Shown: positions 52,694-61,948 of the stretch, piece by piece
How the letters are laid out: each line of letters opens with the position of its first letter
Position numbering within the stretch: the first letter of the stretch is position 1
Assembly (NCBI GenBank): GCA_022482735.1
Contig: JAKVOO010000001.1
Location: forward strand, 615,699 to 679,698
Origin: Bacilli bacterium
GTDB taxonomy: Bacteria; Bacillota_I; Bacilli_A; RFN20; CAG-826
Direction of reading: 5' to 3'
Length of the DNA: 64,000 nucleotides
Notes under the pieces: generated by a model
The model's input: the letters and a program-made list of their open reading frames with translations, nothing else
Told to the model about the DNA's origin: nothing
The model's database searches: none
Translations under genes and position numbers: made by a program

Positions 52694-54313
52694 TTATCCA
52701 TGAAAAATGAAATTCAAGTGGTCTCCCGCCCTTTCGAGATTGCTGACTAAATTGATATATACCGCACTGCTATTGGGAGAACATGTTCCCTCATTTAACC
52801 GCTTTATATGGTCATCGATCATCGCTGTTCGTAAGGCGTCGATATCGTTTTCAATTTCGTCAGCTTGCTCAATAAATTTATAGTCTGGTTTCAGAAGATA
52901 ATTAGCCGTCAGATTACTCTCTTTTTCAATCAAAGAAATCATTCGATTTAAGTCGAGGTACACGTTGTCACTAAAAGCCATTTTCTCGTTATGTTTCCGT
53001 CGCTCATACTTACGAAAATTATCGCTTATCTCCACTAGACGCATATAGTCACCTAATACGTGATGAAGAAGCGCAATGTGCTTTTCATCTATCTCGGCAA
53101 CATCTCCACTGGTAACTTCAATTAGATAATTGGTTATCTCTTTACTTAATTCCTCTATTTCACGGCCACCAAGTTCTATGCTTTCTAAGTTGGCAAAATC
53201 ATCATCGATAAATACCTTGACCGAATCAATTAAAAGATGGGTTGCTTTTTCACCTAAACGAACTACTTCCTTTGTCAGTTGAACTAAAGCTAGTGAAGGC
53301 GTTTCTAATAAACGTTTATCAAATTGGGAAAAAGTCTTTTTTTCTTCTTTCTTATCCTTAATGAGCAAGTGTGAAATTTTAACAAATTGAGGTACAAGCC
53401 CCAAAAATAATAGTGAGCAAGTGACATTAAAGAAGGTATGGAACATCGCTATTTGTGTTGCAGGATAGGCAAACCATTTGCCAAACGTTACGTCCATAAA
53501 TGATGGCCAAAGAAGGAGCAGTACCATAAATAGCAATGAGCCAAAGACATTAAACATCAAATGAATCAAAGCCGCTCTTTTTCCGTTGTTTGTTGCCCCA
53601 ATGGAAGAGAATAAGGCCGTGACGCACGTACCGATATTTGTTCCTAAAACAACATATAAAACGTCATTGCCCCCGTTACCAATTACTAAACCCGCGGCCA
53701 CCATTGAAATTAAAATGGTGGTTACGGCACTACTGCTTTGCACCAAGCCAGTAAAAGCTATACCAATAAACAAAAGCAGAAAAGGATTATTAACCGACAT
53801 CAAAGCATTTACAATTGTCGGTGATTCCTTAAATATCGACATTGAATCCGCCATTATTTCCAAGCCAACAAAAACCAATCCTAAACCTGCCAAGGCATAG
53901 AATAGGCTCTTTATACGATCTTTATGGGAAAATAAATTTCCAAAAATGCCTATAGCCGTAAGGCTCATAGCAAAAAAAGAAATATCAAATGATTTAAGCG
54001 CGACTATCTGTGCCGTAATTGTGGTTCCAATATTGGCTCCCATAATAATTGCGGCCGCCTGAAATAAATTCATCACTCCAGCATTGACAAAACCCACAAC
54101 CATAACGGTTGTAATACTGCTAGATTGGATAATAGCCGTAACTCCCACTCCGATTCCTAGACCGACAAACGGATTGGTAGAAACTTTGGCAAATATTTTT
54201 TTTAAACGATTGGTGGCAATCTTCTCTATATTGTCACTAAGAATATGGAAGCCGATTAAAAAAGCTCCTAGACCTGCTAAAAGATACACGACGGCTTTGA
54301 CGTATTCGTTCAT
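52694..54313 (-). CDS. Na+/phosphate symporter (NptA family) with PhoU-like C-terminal domain
   Basis: 539 residues. Two inverted Na/Pi cotransporter repeats with QSSS motifs: VTAIIQSSSITTVMVVGFVNAG (about residue 60) and GLVQSSSAVTTILISMVAAG (about 195). About eight to nine helices up to residue 310; residues 330-539 are helical and PhoU-like (EVVRLGEKATHLL, LLHHVLGDYMRLVEISDNFRKY, YINLVSNLERAGDHLNFI). Imports phosphate with Na+. Alone on its transcript, between the capsule operon and the ATP-grasp gene. Confidence 0.93.
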   Translation of the reverse strand: MNEYVKAVVYLLAGLGAFLIGFHILSDNIEKIATNRLKKIFAKVSTNPFVGLGIGVGVTAIIQSSSITTVMVVGFVNAGVMNLFQAAAIIMGANIGTTITAQIVALKSFDISFFAMSLTAIGIFGNLFSHKDRIKSLFYALAGLGLVFVGLEIMADSMSIFKESPTIVNALMSVNNPFLLLFIGIAFTGLVQSSSAVTTILISMVAAGLVIGNGGNDVLYVVLGTNIGTCVTALFSSIGATNNGKRAALIHLMFNVFGSLLFMVLLLLWPSFMDVTFGKWFAYPATQIAMFHTFFNVTCSLLFLGLVPQFVKISHLLIKDKKEEKKTFSQFDKRLLETPSLALVQLTKEVVRLGEKATHLLIDSVKVFIDDDFANLESIELGGREIEELSKEITNYLIEVTSGDVAEIDEKHIALLHHVLGDYMRLVEISDNFRKYERRKHNEKMAFSDNVYLDLNRMISLIEKESNLTANYLLKPDYKFIEQADEIENDIDALRTAMIDDHIKRLNEGTCSPNSSAVYINLVSNLERAGDHLNFIFHG

Positions 54314-54363
54314 GGAATGGTTCCTCTCTCATACGGGGCCGGTTGGCGTAGCAACCTGCTGGT

Positions 54364-55569
54364 TTATTGGTTTTTACGACTCAAGATGAAATCACGGAAG
54401 GCCAAAGCTTCCTCTAAAGTATGAAAGCGCCCCATATAGAAGAAATCTCCCATTCCGGTTGCTAATACTGAAGGATATTGACCACTATTTTGAAGTTCAT
54501 CGCGGTACCGCTCATGAATAGCTATATCGTCATTTGCATAAGTTCCGATATGTTCTTTACGGCGGGCACATTCCATACAATAAAACTTTTCCCCATCGAG
54601 ATGCAAGGTGGTTTTATCATTTTTCATCACATCGGCATATATTTCGTAGCAATCCAGTGATTGCGAAATATTAATCATATCCGGCGTATATCCGCCCGCC
54701 GGTCGCATATTGACTTCCAAAGCGACAATATCCCCCTGCTTTCCGATAAATTGGTCGCGATTCAAACGAAAAAATTCGAGATGAAAAAACCGTTTTTTTA
54801 TTCCAAAAGCTTTTAAGACCTGACGGCCGACCATTTCTAAATCCGAAGGAACAAATGGTAAAGTGTAATAAAAATCATCGGTTAGTTCATTAACCAGAAT
54901 ATCATTCGGTTGGGGGAAAACATGGGAAACCATCAAAACTGGTTCTGAATGAGAATTCACTATTCCATCGAAAGAGACAATCGTTCCATCAATAAATTCT
55001 TCGATAATATAGGAGGAAGTGAAATCGTGATTCTCCCAGAAAATATCTATATCCGATAAAGAGTTTATCTTAAATGTATGCGTAGCCCCAACACCGACGT
55101 TTGGCTTGGCAAAAAGTGGAAAACCAACTTTTTTGGCAAAAGATAAAATATCATCTTTTGCCACGGGTAGAATGTAGCGAGCTACTGGAACTCCCGCCTG
55201 TTGATAAAAAACTTTCATCTTTGATTTTTCTTTAATGTTACTTATAAAGTTGTTTTGAGGCCCGGTGTCGATATTAAAATCCGAACGCAATTGGGCATCG
55301 CTTGCCAACCAATACTCATTATTTGACTCAATAAAGTCCATCTTGCCGTGTTTAAATGACAAAAAAGCGACTGCTTTGTATAGAGATTGATAGTTTTCCA
55401 TATCGGAGCAATAGTAGTATTCACTTAGGTTTTCCTTTAATTCGAGACTTAATTCATAGTAGGGCGCATTGCCGATACCAACGACATTAAAACCTTGGCG
55501 TTTTAAAGCCCGAGCAAAGCGCCAATAGGTTGAAGGAAATTGAGGTGAAATAAGTAAAAAGTTTTCCAT
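54364..55569 (-). CDS. ATP-grasp ligase of unknown substrate
   Basis: 401 residues from ATG 55569 (MENFLLISPQFPSTYWRF), with GGTGGGGATC upstream; five more codons are open. ATP-grasp features: pre-ATP-grasp domain at the start, FPLFAKPNVGVGATHTFKI, SSYIIEEFIDGTIVSFDGIV, FFHLEFFRLNRDQF and VALEVNMRPAGGYTPDMIN, in which Glu and Asn bind Mg-ATP. Resembles carboxylate-amine ligases of the BL00235/carnosine-synthase-like kind. Forms an amide or similar bond with ATP use. No partner gene is near that tells the substrate; its end precedes NptA by 50 bases. Confidence 0.85.
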   Translation of the reverse strand: MENFLLISPQFPSTYWRFARALKRQGFNVVGIGNAPYYELSLELKENLSEYYYCSDMENYQSLYKAVAFLSFKHGKMDFIESNNEYWLASDAQLRSDFNIDTGPQNNFISNIKEKSKMKVFYQQAGVPVARYILPVAKDDILSFAKKVGFPLFAKPNVGVGATHTFKINSLSDIDIFWENHDFTSSYIIEEFIDGTIVSFDGIVNSHSEPVLMVSHVFPQPNDILVNELTDDFYYTLPFVPSDLEMVGRQVLKAFGIKKRFFHLEFFRLNRDQFIGKQGDIVALEVNMRPAGGYTPDMINISQSLDCYEIYADVMKNDKTTLHLDGEKFYCMECARRKEHIGTYANDDIAIHERYRDELQNSGQYPSVLATGMGDFFYMGRFHTLEEALAFRDFILSRKNQ

Positions 55570-55675
55570 GCTGATCCCCACCAAAATTAGAATAAATTAA
55601 TTTTAATAGTTTCAATTAAAAAAAACAAAAAGACATTTTATTCATACTGCTAGAAAGGGGTTTCTTTCATAAAAA

Positions 55676-55701
55676 GAAAAAACCGGTGTTTACCGGTTTC
55701 A
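55676..55701 (-). terminator. Intrinsic terminator of the flavoprotein gene
   Basis: AAACCGGT, loop, ACCGGTTT stem, then T-run on the minus strand, directly after the stop. Confidence 0.85.
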
Positions 55702-55702
55702 C

Positions 55703-56257
55703 CTATTGAATGGCTTTCCCTAAATTTTCTGCTTCTTGCAACGCCACATTTTTATCAATATCACCTGGGTCTTTAACCCCTGTAGCAACAACCACGCCAC
55801 CGTTCTTCCAATCAAAGACTTCGCATAATCGGTTAAATTCCGCTTTCATTAAATCGAAATCTTCAACTTTATCAGTAGCCCCCACTCCTAGAAGAATTGC
55901 CTCTTTAATTCGAAGATTCTTTTTCCGATTTGGCAGCGTATAAGCCACCATCTTCTCCGTAATTAATTTAATCGAAGCCGATAGCCCTGACCAATAAAGC
56001 GGTGAAACCAAAACTAAAATATCACTCACTTGAAGGTATGGCGCTAAGGAATTAAACGCATCATCGACAATGCACGGCCGACCTTTACTCCAACAATTTT
56101 CGCAGCCGCGACACGGATGAATGATTTTTGTGGCAGCATCAAAACGACGGACGGCGTTACCGCTACTCCGCGCTCCAGCAATAAATGTCTTTGCCAATTC
56201 CGAACCATTACCATCAGCGCGAGCACTTCCAGTAATAACGAGAATATTTTTTGCCAT
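55703..56257 (-). CDS. NADPH-dependent FMN reductase/flavodoxin-fold protein
   Basis: 184 residues. ILVITGSARADGNGSELAKTFIAGA (FMN phosphate loop), the C-x2-C-x5-C region PCRGCENCWSKGRPC typical of iron-sulphur/flavin or multimeric flavodoxin WrbA-like proteins, and LVSPLYWSGLSASIKLITEKM. Cytoplasmic redox enzyme; substrate unknown. AAAGGAG before the ATG; single-gene unit ending in a terminator. The Cys group may bind metal or be redox active. Confidence 0.88.
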   Translation of the reverse strand: MAKNILVITGSARADGNGSELAKTFIAGARSSGNAVRRFDAATKIIHPCRGCENCWSKGRPCIVDDAFNSLAPYLQVSDILVLVSPLYWSGLSASIKLITEKMVAYTLPNRKKNLRIKEAILLGVGATDKVEDFDLMKAEFNRLCEVFDWKNGGVVVATGVKDPGDIDKNVALQEAENLGKAIQ

Positions 56258-56414
56258 AAAAACCCATTCTCCTTTCTCATTATATATTATACACGAAAAA
56301 ACCTAGAATATAAGGGACTTTTGGCTTATTGGCAATATTAAACACCTACTGGGTAGTAATAAAAAACCACCTAAGATGGGCTTTTTTCATATCTTTTTTA
56401 CCGATGAAATAAAA

Positions 56415-57329
56415 TTAGTCATCCTCTTTGGCATAGGCTCCACGACCAACATCGGGATTAACGTGAACCATAATATGCTTAATATCGACGTTACTTTGCT
56501 CAACCTGATGATGTACTTCCTCAGCGATGGCGTGAGCCTTCCGTAGTGAAAGATTGGCATCAACGGCTATTTCAACATCGACGTAAATCCGGGAACCAAA
56601 TAATCGTGTTCTTAAATCATCAATGCGAACAACGCCTGCAACTCCTATAATCGTGGTTGCGATTTCTTCAATTGTTTTTTCGCTAGCAGCATGGTCAGTC
56701 ATTTTGTTGAAAGCATCATATAAAGTTCTAATTCCGGTAACAATAATTAATAGACCCGTGATTATCGCTGCCAGCGGGTCAATCCATGGTAAATCTAAAA
56801 CGATAGCTAAAACGATGCCAATTAAGGCTACACCCGTGGATATAACATCCATTTGATGATCCATGGCTAAACCTTGAATGGCAGAACTTCTACTTTTACG
56901 TCCAATTCGGAACGTATAAAGAAAAAGACCTTCTTTGATTGCCATGGCAATACCCGCGACAATCCAAGCCAGTTTATTAGGAAGTGATAATTCGATTTCT
57001 CCACGTAAGGCTCGTAGTAAAGAGGCTCCACCAACTACGATAATTCCTATGCCCGTGATAAAGAAAAAAATTGAAAGAATAATGGCTGCGACATTATCCA
57101 TTCTCTCATGACCAAAAGGATGATTTTCATCCGCTTTCTTGGTCGAAGATTTTACGCCAATCATCACCACGACAGTTGAAATAATATCATCTAAAGAATT
57201 GATTCCATCGCTAATTAAAGCCTGCGAATGGGCAATAATACCGCCGATAAGTTTTCCTAGTGTAAGTAAAATATTGGCCCCTAATGAAATAGATGAGGCA
57301 CTCTCAGGAGAATTAATGTTTTTTTTCAT
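56415..57329 (-). CDS. Cation diffusion facilitator metal transporter
   Basis: 304 residues, six helices. GANILLTLGKLIGGIIAHSQALISDGINSLDDIIS in parts (first metal Asp region), HPFGHERMDNVAAIIL, MDHQMDVISTGVALIG (H-x3-D), and a cytoplasmic C-terminal domain (HAIAEEVHHQVEQSNVDIKHIMVHVNP). The usual HSxxD of helix II reads SDGINSLDD. Exports divalent metals such as Zn, Mn or Fe. It starts five bases after the CBS-nitroreductase gene, so both share the promoter at 58281-58289. A weak hairpin plus T-run (56360-56400) follows. Confidence 0.92.
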   Translation of the reverse strand: MKKNINSPESASSISLGANILLTLGKLIGGIIAHSQALISDGINSLDDIISTVVVMIGVKSSTKKADENHPFGHERMDNVAAIILSIFFFITGIGIIVVGGASLLRALRGEIELSLPNKLAWIVAGIAMAIKEGLFLYTFRIGRKSRSSAIQGLAMDHQMDVISTGVALIGIVLAIVLDLPWIDPLAAIITGLLIIVTGIRTLYDAFNKMTDHAASEKTIEEIATTIIGVAGVVRIDDLRTRLFGSRIYVDVEIAVDANLSLRKAHAIAEEVHHQVEQSNVDIKHIMVHVNPDVGRGAYAKEDD

Positions 57330-57334
57330 AAATG

Positions 57335-58261
57335 TTACCAGTGATTAAAATGGGTTTTATCAAATGGCGCCGACCCATGGGGCGCTTTCTCCTCTAAAGG
57401 ATGACCAAGCGCAATCATTCCGTACAACTTCATTTCTTGTGGAATACTAAGTTTTTCAAACAGGAATGAGGTTTCCTTTTCATTTTCTGTTCCAATCCAA
57501 ACCGCTCCTAGTCCAAGCGCTTCTATTGCTAGCAGTGCATTTTCAATTACTGCCGAACAATCGTTGTTTAAATAGAATTCGTTGGCCTCTTGTTTGGTGT
57601 CACCAAAAACGGTCAAAACCACTTGGGCTTCCGAAATCATCTTTCCGTATTTGGTGGTTTCTTTCAACTCTTCCTTTATTTTTTCATCCCGCAAAACCAG
57701 AATATGAACCGGCTGCCTATTCTTGGCCGATGGCGCCGCCAAAGCGGCATCTAGTATTTTGTTAATCTCCCGCTCAGTGACTTTTTCTTGCGTGTAGTGG
57801 CGAATGCTTCTGCGGGATAAAATAGTACTGATTACGGGGTTAATAACGTCACTATCGCTTGTGGACACATGTCCTTGATAATAGGTTAATATATCTCGCC
57901 GGGTGACAATCCCAATAAACATCTTCCGGTCATCAAGCACGGGAGTAAAATTTTGTCTTAAAGCCAATTTAAACATTTGCTCCAAACTAGCATTAATGTC
58001 GACAGGAATATTATCCCGTCTACGCTTGACTTCCTTAATGCTTAGTTCTTCCGCTTTATACAAGTCCATATCGGTCTGGTTCTTGATAAACCAAAGAAGA
58101 TCCCCTTCGGTAATTGTACCAATGTATGTTCCATCACTAGCTAGTAATGGAATCGCTGTAAAACCATGGATGGTCATTTTTTCAACACATTGACGAATTG
58201 AAGAATTAACGTCAATATAGGCCACCTCGGCTTTGGGTTTTAAAAAATTCAAAATATGCAT
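57335..58261 (-). CDS. CBS-domain pair fused to nitroreductase
   Basis: 308 residues. Residues about 5-125 form two CBS domains (MTIHGFTAIPLLASDGTYIGTITEGDLLW; RQNFTPVLDDRKMFIGIVTRRDIL in parts), which bind adenosyl nucleotides. Residues about 140-308 form an FMN nitroreductase: ILSRRSIRHYTQEKVTEREINKILDAALAAPSAKNRQPV in parts, VLTVFGDTKQ, NDCSAVIENALLAIEALGLGAVWIG. The fusion suggests a reductase controlled by energy or adenosyl ligands. In operon with a cation exporter, which may point to redox or metal stress. The link between the two is inference. Confidence 0.9.
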   Translation of the reverse strand: MHILNFLKPKAEVAYIDVNSSIRQCVEKMTIHGFTAIPLLASDGTYIGTITEGDLLWFIKNQTDMDLYKAEELSIKEVKRRRDNIPVDINASLEQMFKLALRQNFTPVLDDRKMFIGIVTRRDILTYYQGHVSTSDSDVINPVISTILSRRSIRHYTQEKVTEREINKILDAALAAPSAKNRQPVHILVLRDEKIKEELKETTKYGKMISEAQVVLTVFGDTKQEANEFYLNNDCSAVIENALLAIEALGLGAVWIGTENEKETSFLFEKLSIPQEMKLYGMIALGHPLEEKAPHGSAPFDKTHFNHW

Positions 58262-58280
58262 ATTCGCCTCCTACGGAAAA

Positions 58281-58289
58281 ATTATACCA
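58281..58289 (-). promoter_or_regulatory. Extended -10 promoter of the CBS-nitroreductase/CDF unit
   Basis: TGGTATAAT on the minus strand, 20 bases before the ATG, with AGGAGG between. No good -35 at 17 bases, as usual for extended -10 promoters. Confidence 0.55.
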
Positions 58290-58380
58290 TTTAATTAAAG
58301 TTAGCATTAGGCAATTAAATTTATACAATATAGCATCAACATAAATAGAGTAAAATAACGTAAATATTCTATTTTTCCAA

Positions 58381-58407
58381 GAAAAAGAGGGATTTTTTGT
58401 ATCCCTC
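58381..58407 (-). terminator. Intrinsic terminator of the LacI-type gene
   Basis: GAGGGAT/ATCCCTC stem with a seven-base loop and TTTTT on the minus strand, 33 bases past the LacI-type stop. Confidence 0.85.
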
Positions 58408-58439
58408 GCTTAATTTTGTGTCGATCAGATTATGCAAAA

Positions 58440-59243
58440 TTAAATCTCAAAATGCTTTTGGATAACTGACTGACGGCCAATCGCCTTTTGGCAGCAATCC
58501 CAAATGCAATCCATCTTGTCGCTACTTGCAATATCAAAGGGAATTATATCCGCTTTAATTGCCCGGGCAATCTCGGCTAAATTAGCCCCATATACTATCA
58601 CGTGCTCATTTTGACTGGCTTTAAGTAGATCGGTTAACTCACTGACACTTCCAACCGAAACGGTGTGGTAACTCCGTCTTAAAACACTCCGCACCTGCGG
58701 TGATAATCCTTCTGGAAAAACGACTGTAAAATCATCATATCCAAAATTATCTGAAGCAATATCTATCAAGTCCCGATAGTTGCTGTTTATCTGGAAGAAA
58801 AGCGTGTCATTAATATATAAATCCACCGCAATTACTGGAACAAAATTTAATTGCGATAATTCGCGGAAAAATTCAATCGTTGTCCCGTGGCAAATGATAG
58901 CATCTACGTTATCGATACGGCGAATTTCATTGTCTGGTTGAATCACAAGATGATAGCCATCTTTAACCATCGTATCGCGTAATTTCGCAATAAAGGACCA
59001 CTCTTCTAATTTGCCAATACCTCCAGCCGCTTCTCCGGTAAATAGGGCTACTTGCTTGGTAACACCCGATGCTAAATTACGCGAATTATTCGACTGATAA
59101 TTAAATAGATTAACAATCTGAAGGACTTTTGCTTTCGTCGCTTCACTTATCTTTTGATCGGTGCGGTTGTTGAGAACATAGGATACAGTCGCCACGGACA
59201 CACCGGCTTCCCGGGCGATATCTTTAATCGTTACTTTTTTCAT
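58440..59243 (-). CDS. Short LacI-family transcriptional regulator
   Basis: 267 residues against about 330 in typical members. The N-terminal HTH is canonical: TIKDIAREAGVSVATVSYVLNNRTDQKIS and a hinge-like segment. The ligand domain is shortened: after VIICHGTTIEFFRELSQLNFVPVIAVDLY the second lobe seems reduced, with none of the usual D-x-x-A-x-G region in full. It starts ATG 59243 with a clear promoter. It may repress a neighbouring sugar gene such as the cyclomaltodextrinase, but no operator is evident. The ligand is unknown. Confidence 0.85.
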   Translation of the reverse strand: MKKVTIKDIAREAGVSVATVSYVLNNRTDQKISEATKAKVLQIVNLFNYQSNNSRNLASGVTKQVALFTGEAAGGIGKLEEWSFIAKLRDTMVKDGYHLVIQPDNEIRRIDNVDAIICHGTTIEFFRELSQLNFVPVIAVDLYINDTLFFQINSNYRDLIDIASDNFGYDDFTVVFPEGLSPQVRSVLRRSYHTVSVGSVSELTDLLKASQNEHVIVYGANLAEIARAIKADIIPFDIASSDKMDCIWDCCQKAIGRQSVIQKHFEI

Positions 59244-59252
59244 AGTGTCCCT

Positions 59253-59280
59253 ATTATACTACTTTATTTAACTTAAACAA
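59253..59280 (-). promoter_or_regulatory. Promoter of the LacI-type gene
   Basis: TTGTTT (59275-59280), 16 bases, TATAAT (59253-59258), nine bases before the ATG; a very short or leaderless-like 5' end with only a GGGAC before the ATG. Confidence 0.6.
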
Positions 59281-59314
59281 CTCGATAACTTAATTTTTTT
59301 CTTTATTACTGAAT

Positions 59315-59345
59315 AAAAAAATGCCATTTCATTAAAAAATGGCAA
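59315..59345 (-). terminator. Terminator of the amino-acid ABC operon
   Basis: TGCCATTT/AAATGGCA stem with T-run on the minus strand, about 30 bases past the ATPase stop. Confidence 0.85.
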
Positions 59346-59374
59346 TTTATCAGTATTTTATTGGCTAGTCTTAC

Positions 59375-60115
59375 TTACTTTTTCTTAATCTTTGGGTTAA
59401 TAAATGACTGAAGTCGCTGGTTATCTATCGTCTCAATTGCCTGTTTCGGTGTACCATCAAAAACAATTTTTCCTTGGTCCAACATCAGAAGACGCGTCGC
59501 GACATTTAAAGCAAAATTCATCTCGTGGGTCACGATTAACATCGTCATGCCTTCACTGGCTAATTTTTGAATAACACCTAATACCTCGTCCACCATTTCT
59601 GGATCTAAAGCACTAGTCGGTTCATCGAAAAGCATCACTTCTGGCTCCATACACAAGGCACGAGCAATGGCCGCACGTTGTTTCTGACCGCCGCTTAATT
59701 GAAAGACTTTAAATTTGGCGCGGTCATGTAGTCCGACTTTATCAAGATTTTTTAGAGCGATTTCTTGCGATAGACTGCGCGATCGCTTTAAAACCAACTT
59801 CTGCGCTAGAATACAATTATCAAGCACATTATAGTTTTCAAAAAGGTTAAACTGTTGAAAAACCATTCCCATTTTTTCTCGTAATCGATTTACGTTGGAT
59901 TGAGAGGCAAGTATGTTTTTGCCCTCAAAAAATATTTCACCACTTGTCGGACTTTCCAGTAAATTTAAACACCGAAGAAGGGTGCTTTTGCCCCCACCGG
60001 AAGATCCAATTATGGCAATTACTTCACCCTGACTAACTGAGAAGTTTATGTCGTCAAGCACGACTAAGTCGCCAAACTTTTTTTCAAGATGGCGAACATC
60101 AATTATGGATGGCAT
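59375..60115 (-). CDS. Polar amino-acid ABC importer, ATPase (GlnQ type), probable lysine
   Basis: 246 residues. Walker A GSSGGGKST (residues 36-44; Gly replaces the usual Gly-Ser order SGSGKST), Q-loop MVFQQFNLFENYNVL, signature LSGGQKQRAAIARAL, Walker B VMLFDEP, and the switch His VTHEM. Energises uptake through the permease whose gene it overlaps by 17 bases. The whole operon lies behind a lysine riboswitch, so lysine is the likely cargo. Confidence 0.95.
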   Translation of the reverse strand: MPSIIDVRHLEKKFGDLVVLDDINFSVSQGEVIAIIGSSGGGKSTLLRCLNLLESPTSGEIFFEGKNILASQSNVNRLREKMGMVFQQFNLFENYNVLDNCILAQKLVLKRSRSLSQEIALKNLDKVGLHDRAKFKVFQLSGGQKQRAAIARALCMEPEVMLFDEPTSALDPEMVDEVLGVIQKLASEGMTMLIVTHEMNFALNVATRLLMLDQGKIVFDGTPKQAIETIDNQRLQSFINPKIKKK

Positions 60116-60839
60116 CGGGCATCAACTCCTTTTTTTCCGCATATGGTCGATCTAAATGTTTTTCAACCACTTTCAGTAATCGGCTTGCACTTATTGTCAA
60201 AAGCAGGTAAACCATGGCAATAATTAAATAAGATTCAACAAAGAAATAGGTGTTGTTAGAAGCAATCTTTGCCGCCATAAAAAGTTCTGATACTGTTATC
60301 ACATTTAAAACCGATGAATCCTTGATATTAGTAATAAACTCATTGCCTAAAGCTGGAATGGCGTTTTTCAAAGCTTGAGGGAATATGACCCTTATCATTG
60401 CTTGAGTATGGGTCATGCCTAAACTTCGGGCGGCTTCCATCTGACCCTTATCGACGCCATTAATTCCTGAACGAATTATTTCCGCCATATAGGCGGCTGT
60501 ATTAATTGAAATAACCACTAGGCCACAACTTAAGTATGTCCATGGAATACCAAGCGCTTTTCCACCAAAATAAATAATAATTGACTGAACCATCATTGGG
60601 GTTCCCCGGAATAGTTCAATATATCCAAGGGACAGTCCCATAATAGTCCGCTTCCAAGCACGCGTAAATAAACTATCTGTGGGTAGCGAATGAAGATTGC
60701 GCGCCATTGATAGTAATAGCCCAAATAATAGTCCGGCTAAAGTACCGACAATTGCCAAAAGAAGCGTGACTAAAGTTCCTTGCCAAAATAGTCCTCCAAA
60801 ATGGCGTAAAAGATAAATTATCTTATCGAAGCTACTCAT
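60099..60839 (-). CDS. Polar amino-acid ABC importer, permease, probable lysine
   Basis: 246 residues, about five helices. HisM/GlnP-type features: GTLVTLLLAIVGTLAGLLFG, GYIELFRGTPMMVQSIIIYF, and the EAA loop GQMEAARSLGMTHTQAMIRVIFPQALKN in parts, ending FITNIKDSSVLNVI. Forms the channel with the ATPase and binding lipoprotein. Three bases after the binding-protein gene. Substrate from the riboswitch upstream. Confidence 0.95.
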   Translation of the reverse strand: MSSFDKIIYLLRHFGGLFWQGTLVTLLLAIVGTLAGLLFGLLLSMARNLHSLPTDSLFTRAWKRTIMGLSLGYIELFRGTPMMVQSIIIYFGGKALGIPWTYLSCGLVVISINTAAYMAEIIRSGINGVDKGQMEAARSLGMTHTQAMIRVIFPQALKNAIPALGNEFITNIKDSSVLNVITVSELFMAAKIASNNTYFFVESYLIIAMVYLLLTISASRLLKVVEKHLDRPYAEKKELMPDAIHN

Positions 60840-60842
60840 TTT

Positions 60843-61670
60843 TTACTCGCTAAGCGCGGAACGGGCAATAGCTCCATCCATCATCGCTTGCCGCTCGGCG
60901 TCATCTAAATCAATTAAAGCGCTATTAATTAAACTAACTAATTCACTATTGCCTTCTTTAACCGCAACCGAAACGCTTAAATCGTTAGCGTCAATTCCAC
61001 TGAAACTATCCGTAAATGAAACAATGGCTAAATTTGTATTAGCGTTAACAATCGCGCGAGCAACAGGATATTCAGCTAGCATTGCATCGGCATCGCCGCT
61101 GCTAACCATCAACGCCGCGCTGGAAAAAGTATCGGTTCCCGTCATATGAATAACATCAGGAATTTGATCGATAATCTGATCTTGAATTGTTCCTAATTGC
61201 GAAATAACCTTCGCGTTTGATAGGCCGGCAATCGTATCGACATCAACATAAGAACTATCTTTGCGGACAATTGCCACAATATTACTTTGGTAATAAGGAT
61301 TAGTAAAATCGACTGATAGATCACGTTCCTCGCTATAGCTCATGCCGGCGATAATTACATTGATTTGATTAGATTGAATTGCGGGTACTAAGGCTTCCCA
61401 ATCAAATTTTTTAATAACTACTTCCTTGTCTAAAGTGGAACTTAGATAACGCGCCACTTGAATATCGTATCCATCGGCATACTGTCCATCCAAGCCATCG
61501 ATTGGAAGAGTGTAATCACTTGTGCTCAACGCAGTCCAATTAAACGGAGCATAATTGCACTCCAACCCAACTACAAGACGTGAATTGTCGTAATTTTTTG
61601 AGCCACAACTGGTCAGTAACATACCGAACGCTGCCACTCCTAGAATTGTCGTCTTTTGAAATCTTTTCAT
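60843..61670 (-). CDS. Amino-acid-binding lipoprotein, probable lysine
   Basis: 275 residues, family-3 solute-binding protein. Lipobox LLTSC at residues 18-22. Then LVVGLECNYAPFNWTAL, GLDGQYADGYDIQVARYLSS, NVIIAGMSYSEERDLSVDFTNPYYQSNIVAIV in parts, VISQLGTIQDQI and DADAMLAEYPVARAI. Captures the amino acid outside the membrane. First gene after the lysine riboswitch terminator. Paralogues for Arg or His differ little, so lysine comes from the regulator alone. Confidence 0.92.
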   Translation of the reverse strand: MKRFQKTTILGVAAFGMLLTSCGSKNYDNSRLVVGLECNYAPFNWTALSTSDYTLPIDGLDGQYADGYDIQVARYLSSTLDKEVVIKKFDWEALVPAIQSNQINVIIAGMSYSEERDLSVDFTNPYYQSNIVAIVRKDSSYVDVDTIAGLSNAKVISQLGTIQDQIIDQIPDVIHMTGTDTFSSAALMVSSGDADAMLAEYPVARAIVNANTNLAIVSFTDSFSGIDANDLSVSVAVKEGNSELVSLINSALIDLDDAERQAMMDGAIARSALSE

Positions 61671-61699
61671 AGTGTTTCTCCTTTTTCATTGCTAGAAAG

Positions 61700-61734
61700 A
61701 AAAAAAGGATTGAACCACTACGCGGTGCAATCCT
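61700..61734 (-). terminator. Riboswitch expression-platform terminator
   Basis: AGGATTG/CAATCCT stem with extra pairing inside and a run of seven T on the minus strand, between the aptamer and the binding-protein gene. Expected to form when lysine is bound, stopping transcription. Confidence 0.85.
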
Positions 61735-61735
61735 A

Positions 61736-61942
61736 AAGAGATACCCAAGGAAATATCTACTCAAGATAAGCAATCGGTAGCGCCTCTACGCCCGCTTATC
61801 GGGAGTAGGAGTCCAAAAGGTATTCCCTCTTGGCCCAATCACCATTATTGCCACAATGGTGTTTCGACGGCATCACCTTTCAATGTAGTCGACGGATGCC
61901 TCCTCGTACATTTACTCATCTTTGCCGCACCTCTAACAATGC
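61736..61942 (-). promoter_or_regulatory. Lysine riboswitch (L-box)
   Basis: Minus-strand RNA has the conserved L-box parts in order: AGAGGTGCGG, a GAGTAAATGTACG internal segment, AGGAGGCATC, GAAAGGTGATGCCGTCGAA, a hairpin with ACACCATTG, GGTGATTGGGCCAAGAGGG, GGACTCCTACTCCCG, and a closing GCGCTACCG. It is followed by an intrinsic terminator, so lysine should turn the ABC importer off. The match is by eye with high similarity in the conserved junctions. Confidence 0.85.
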
Positions 61943-61948
61943 AAAAAC

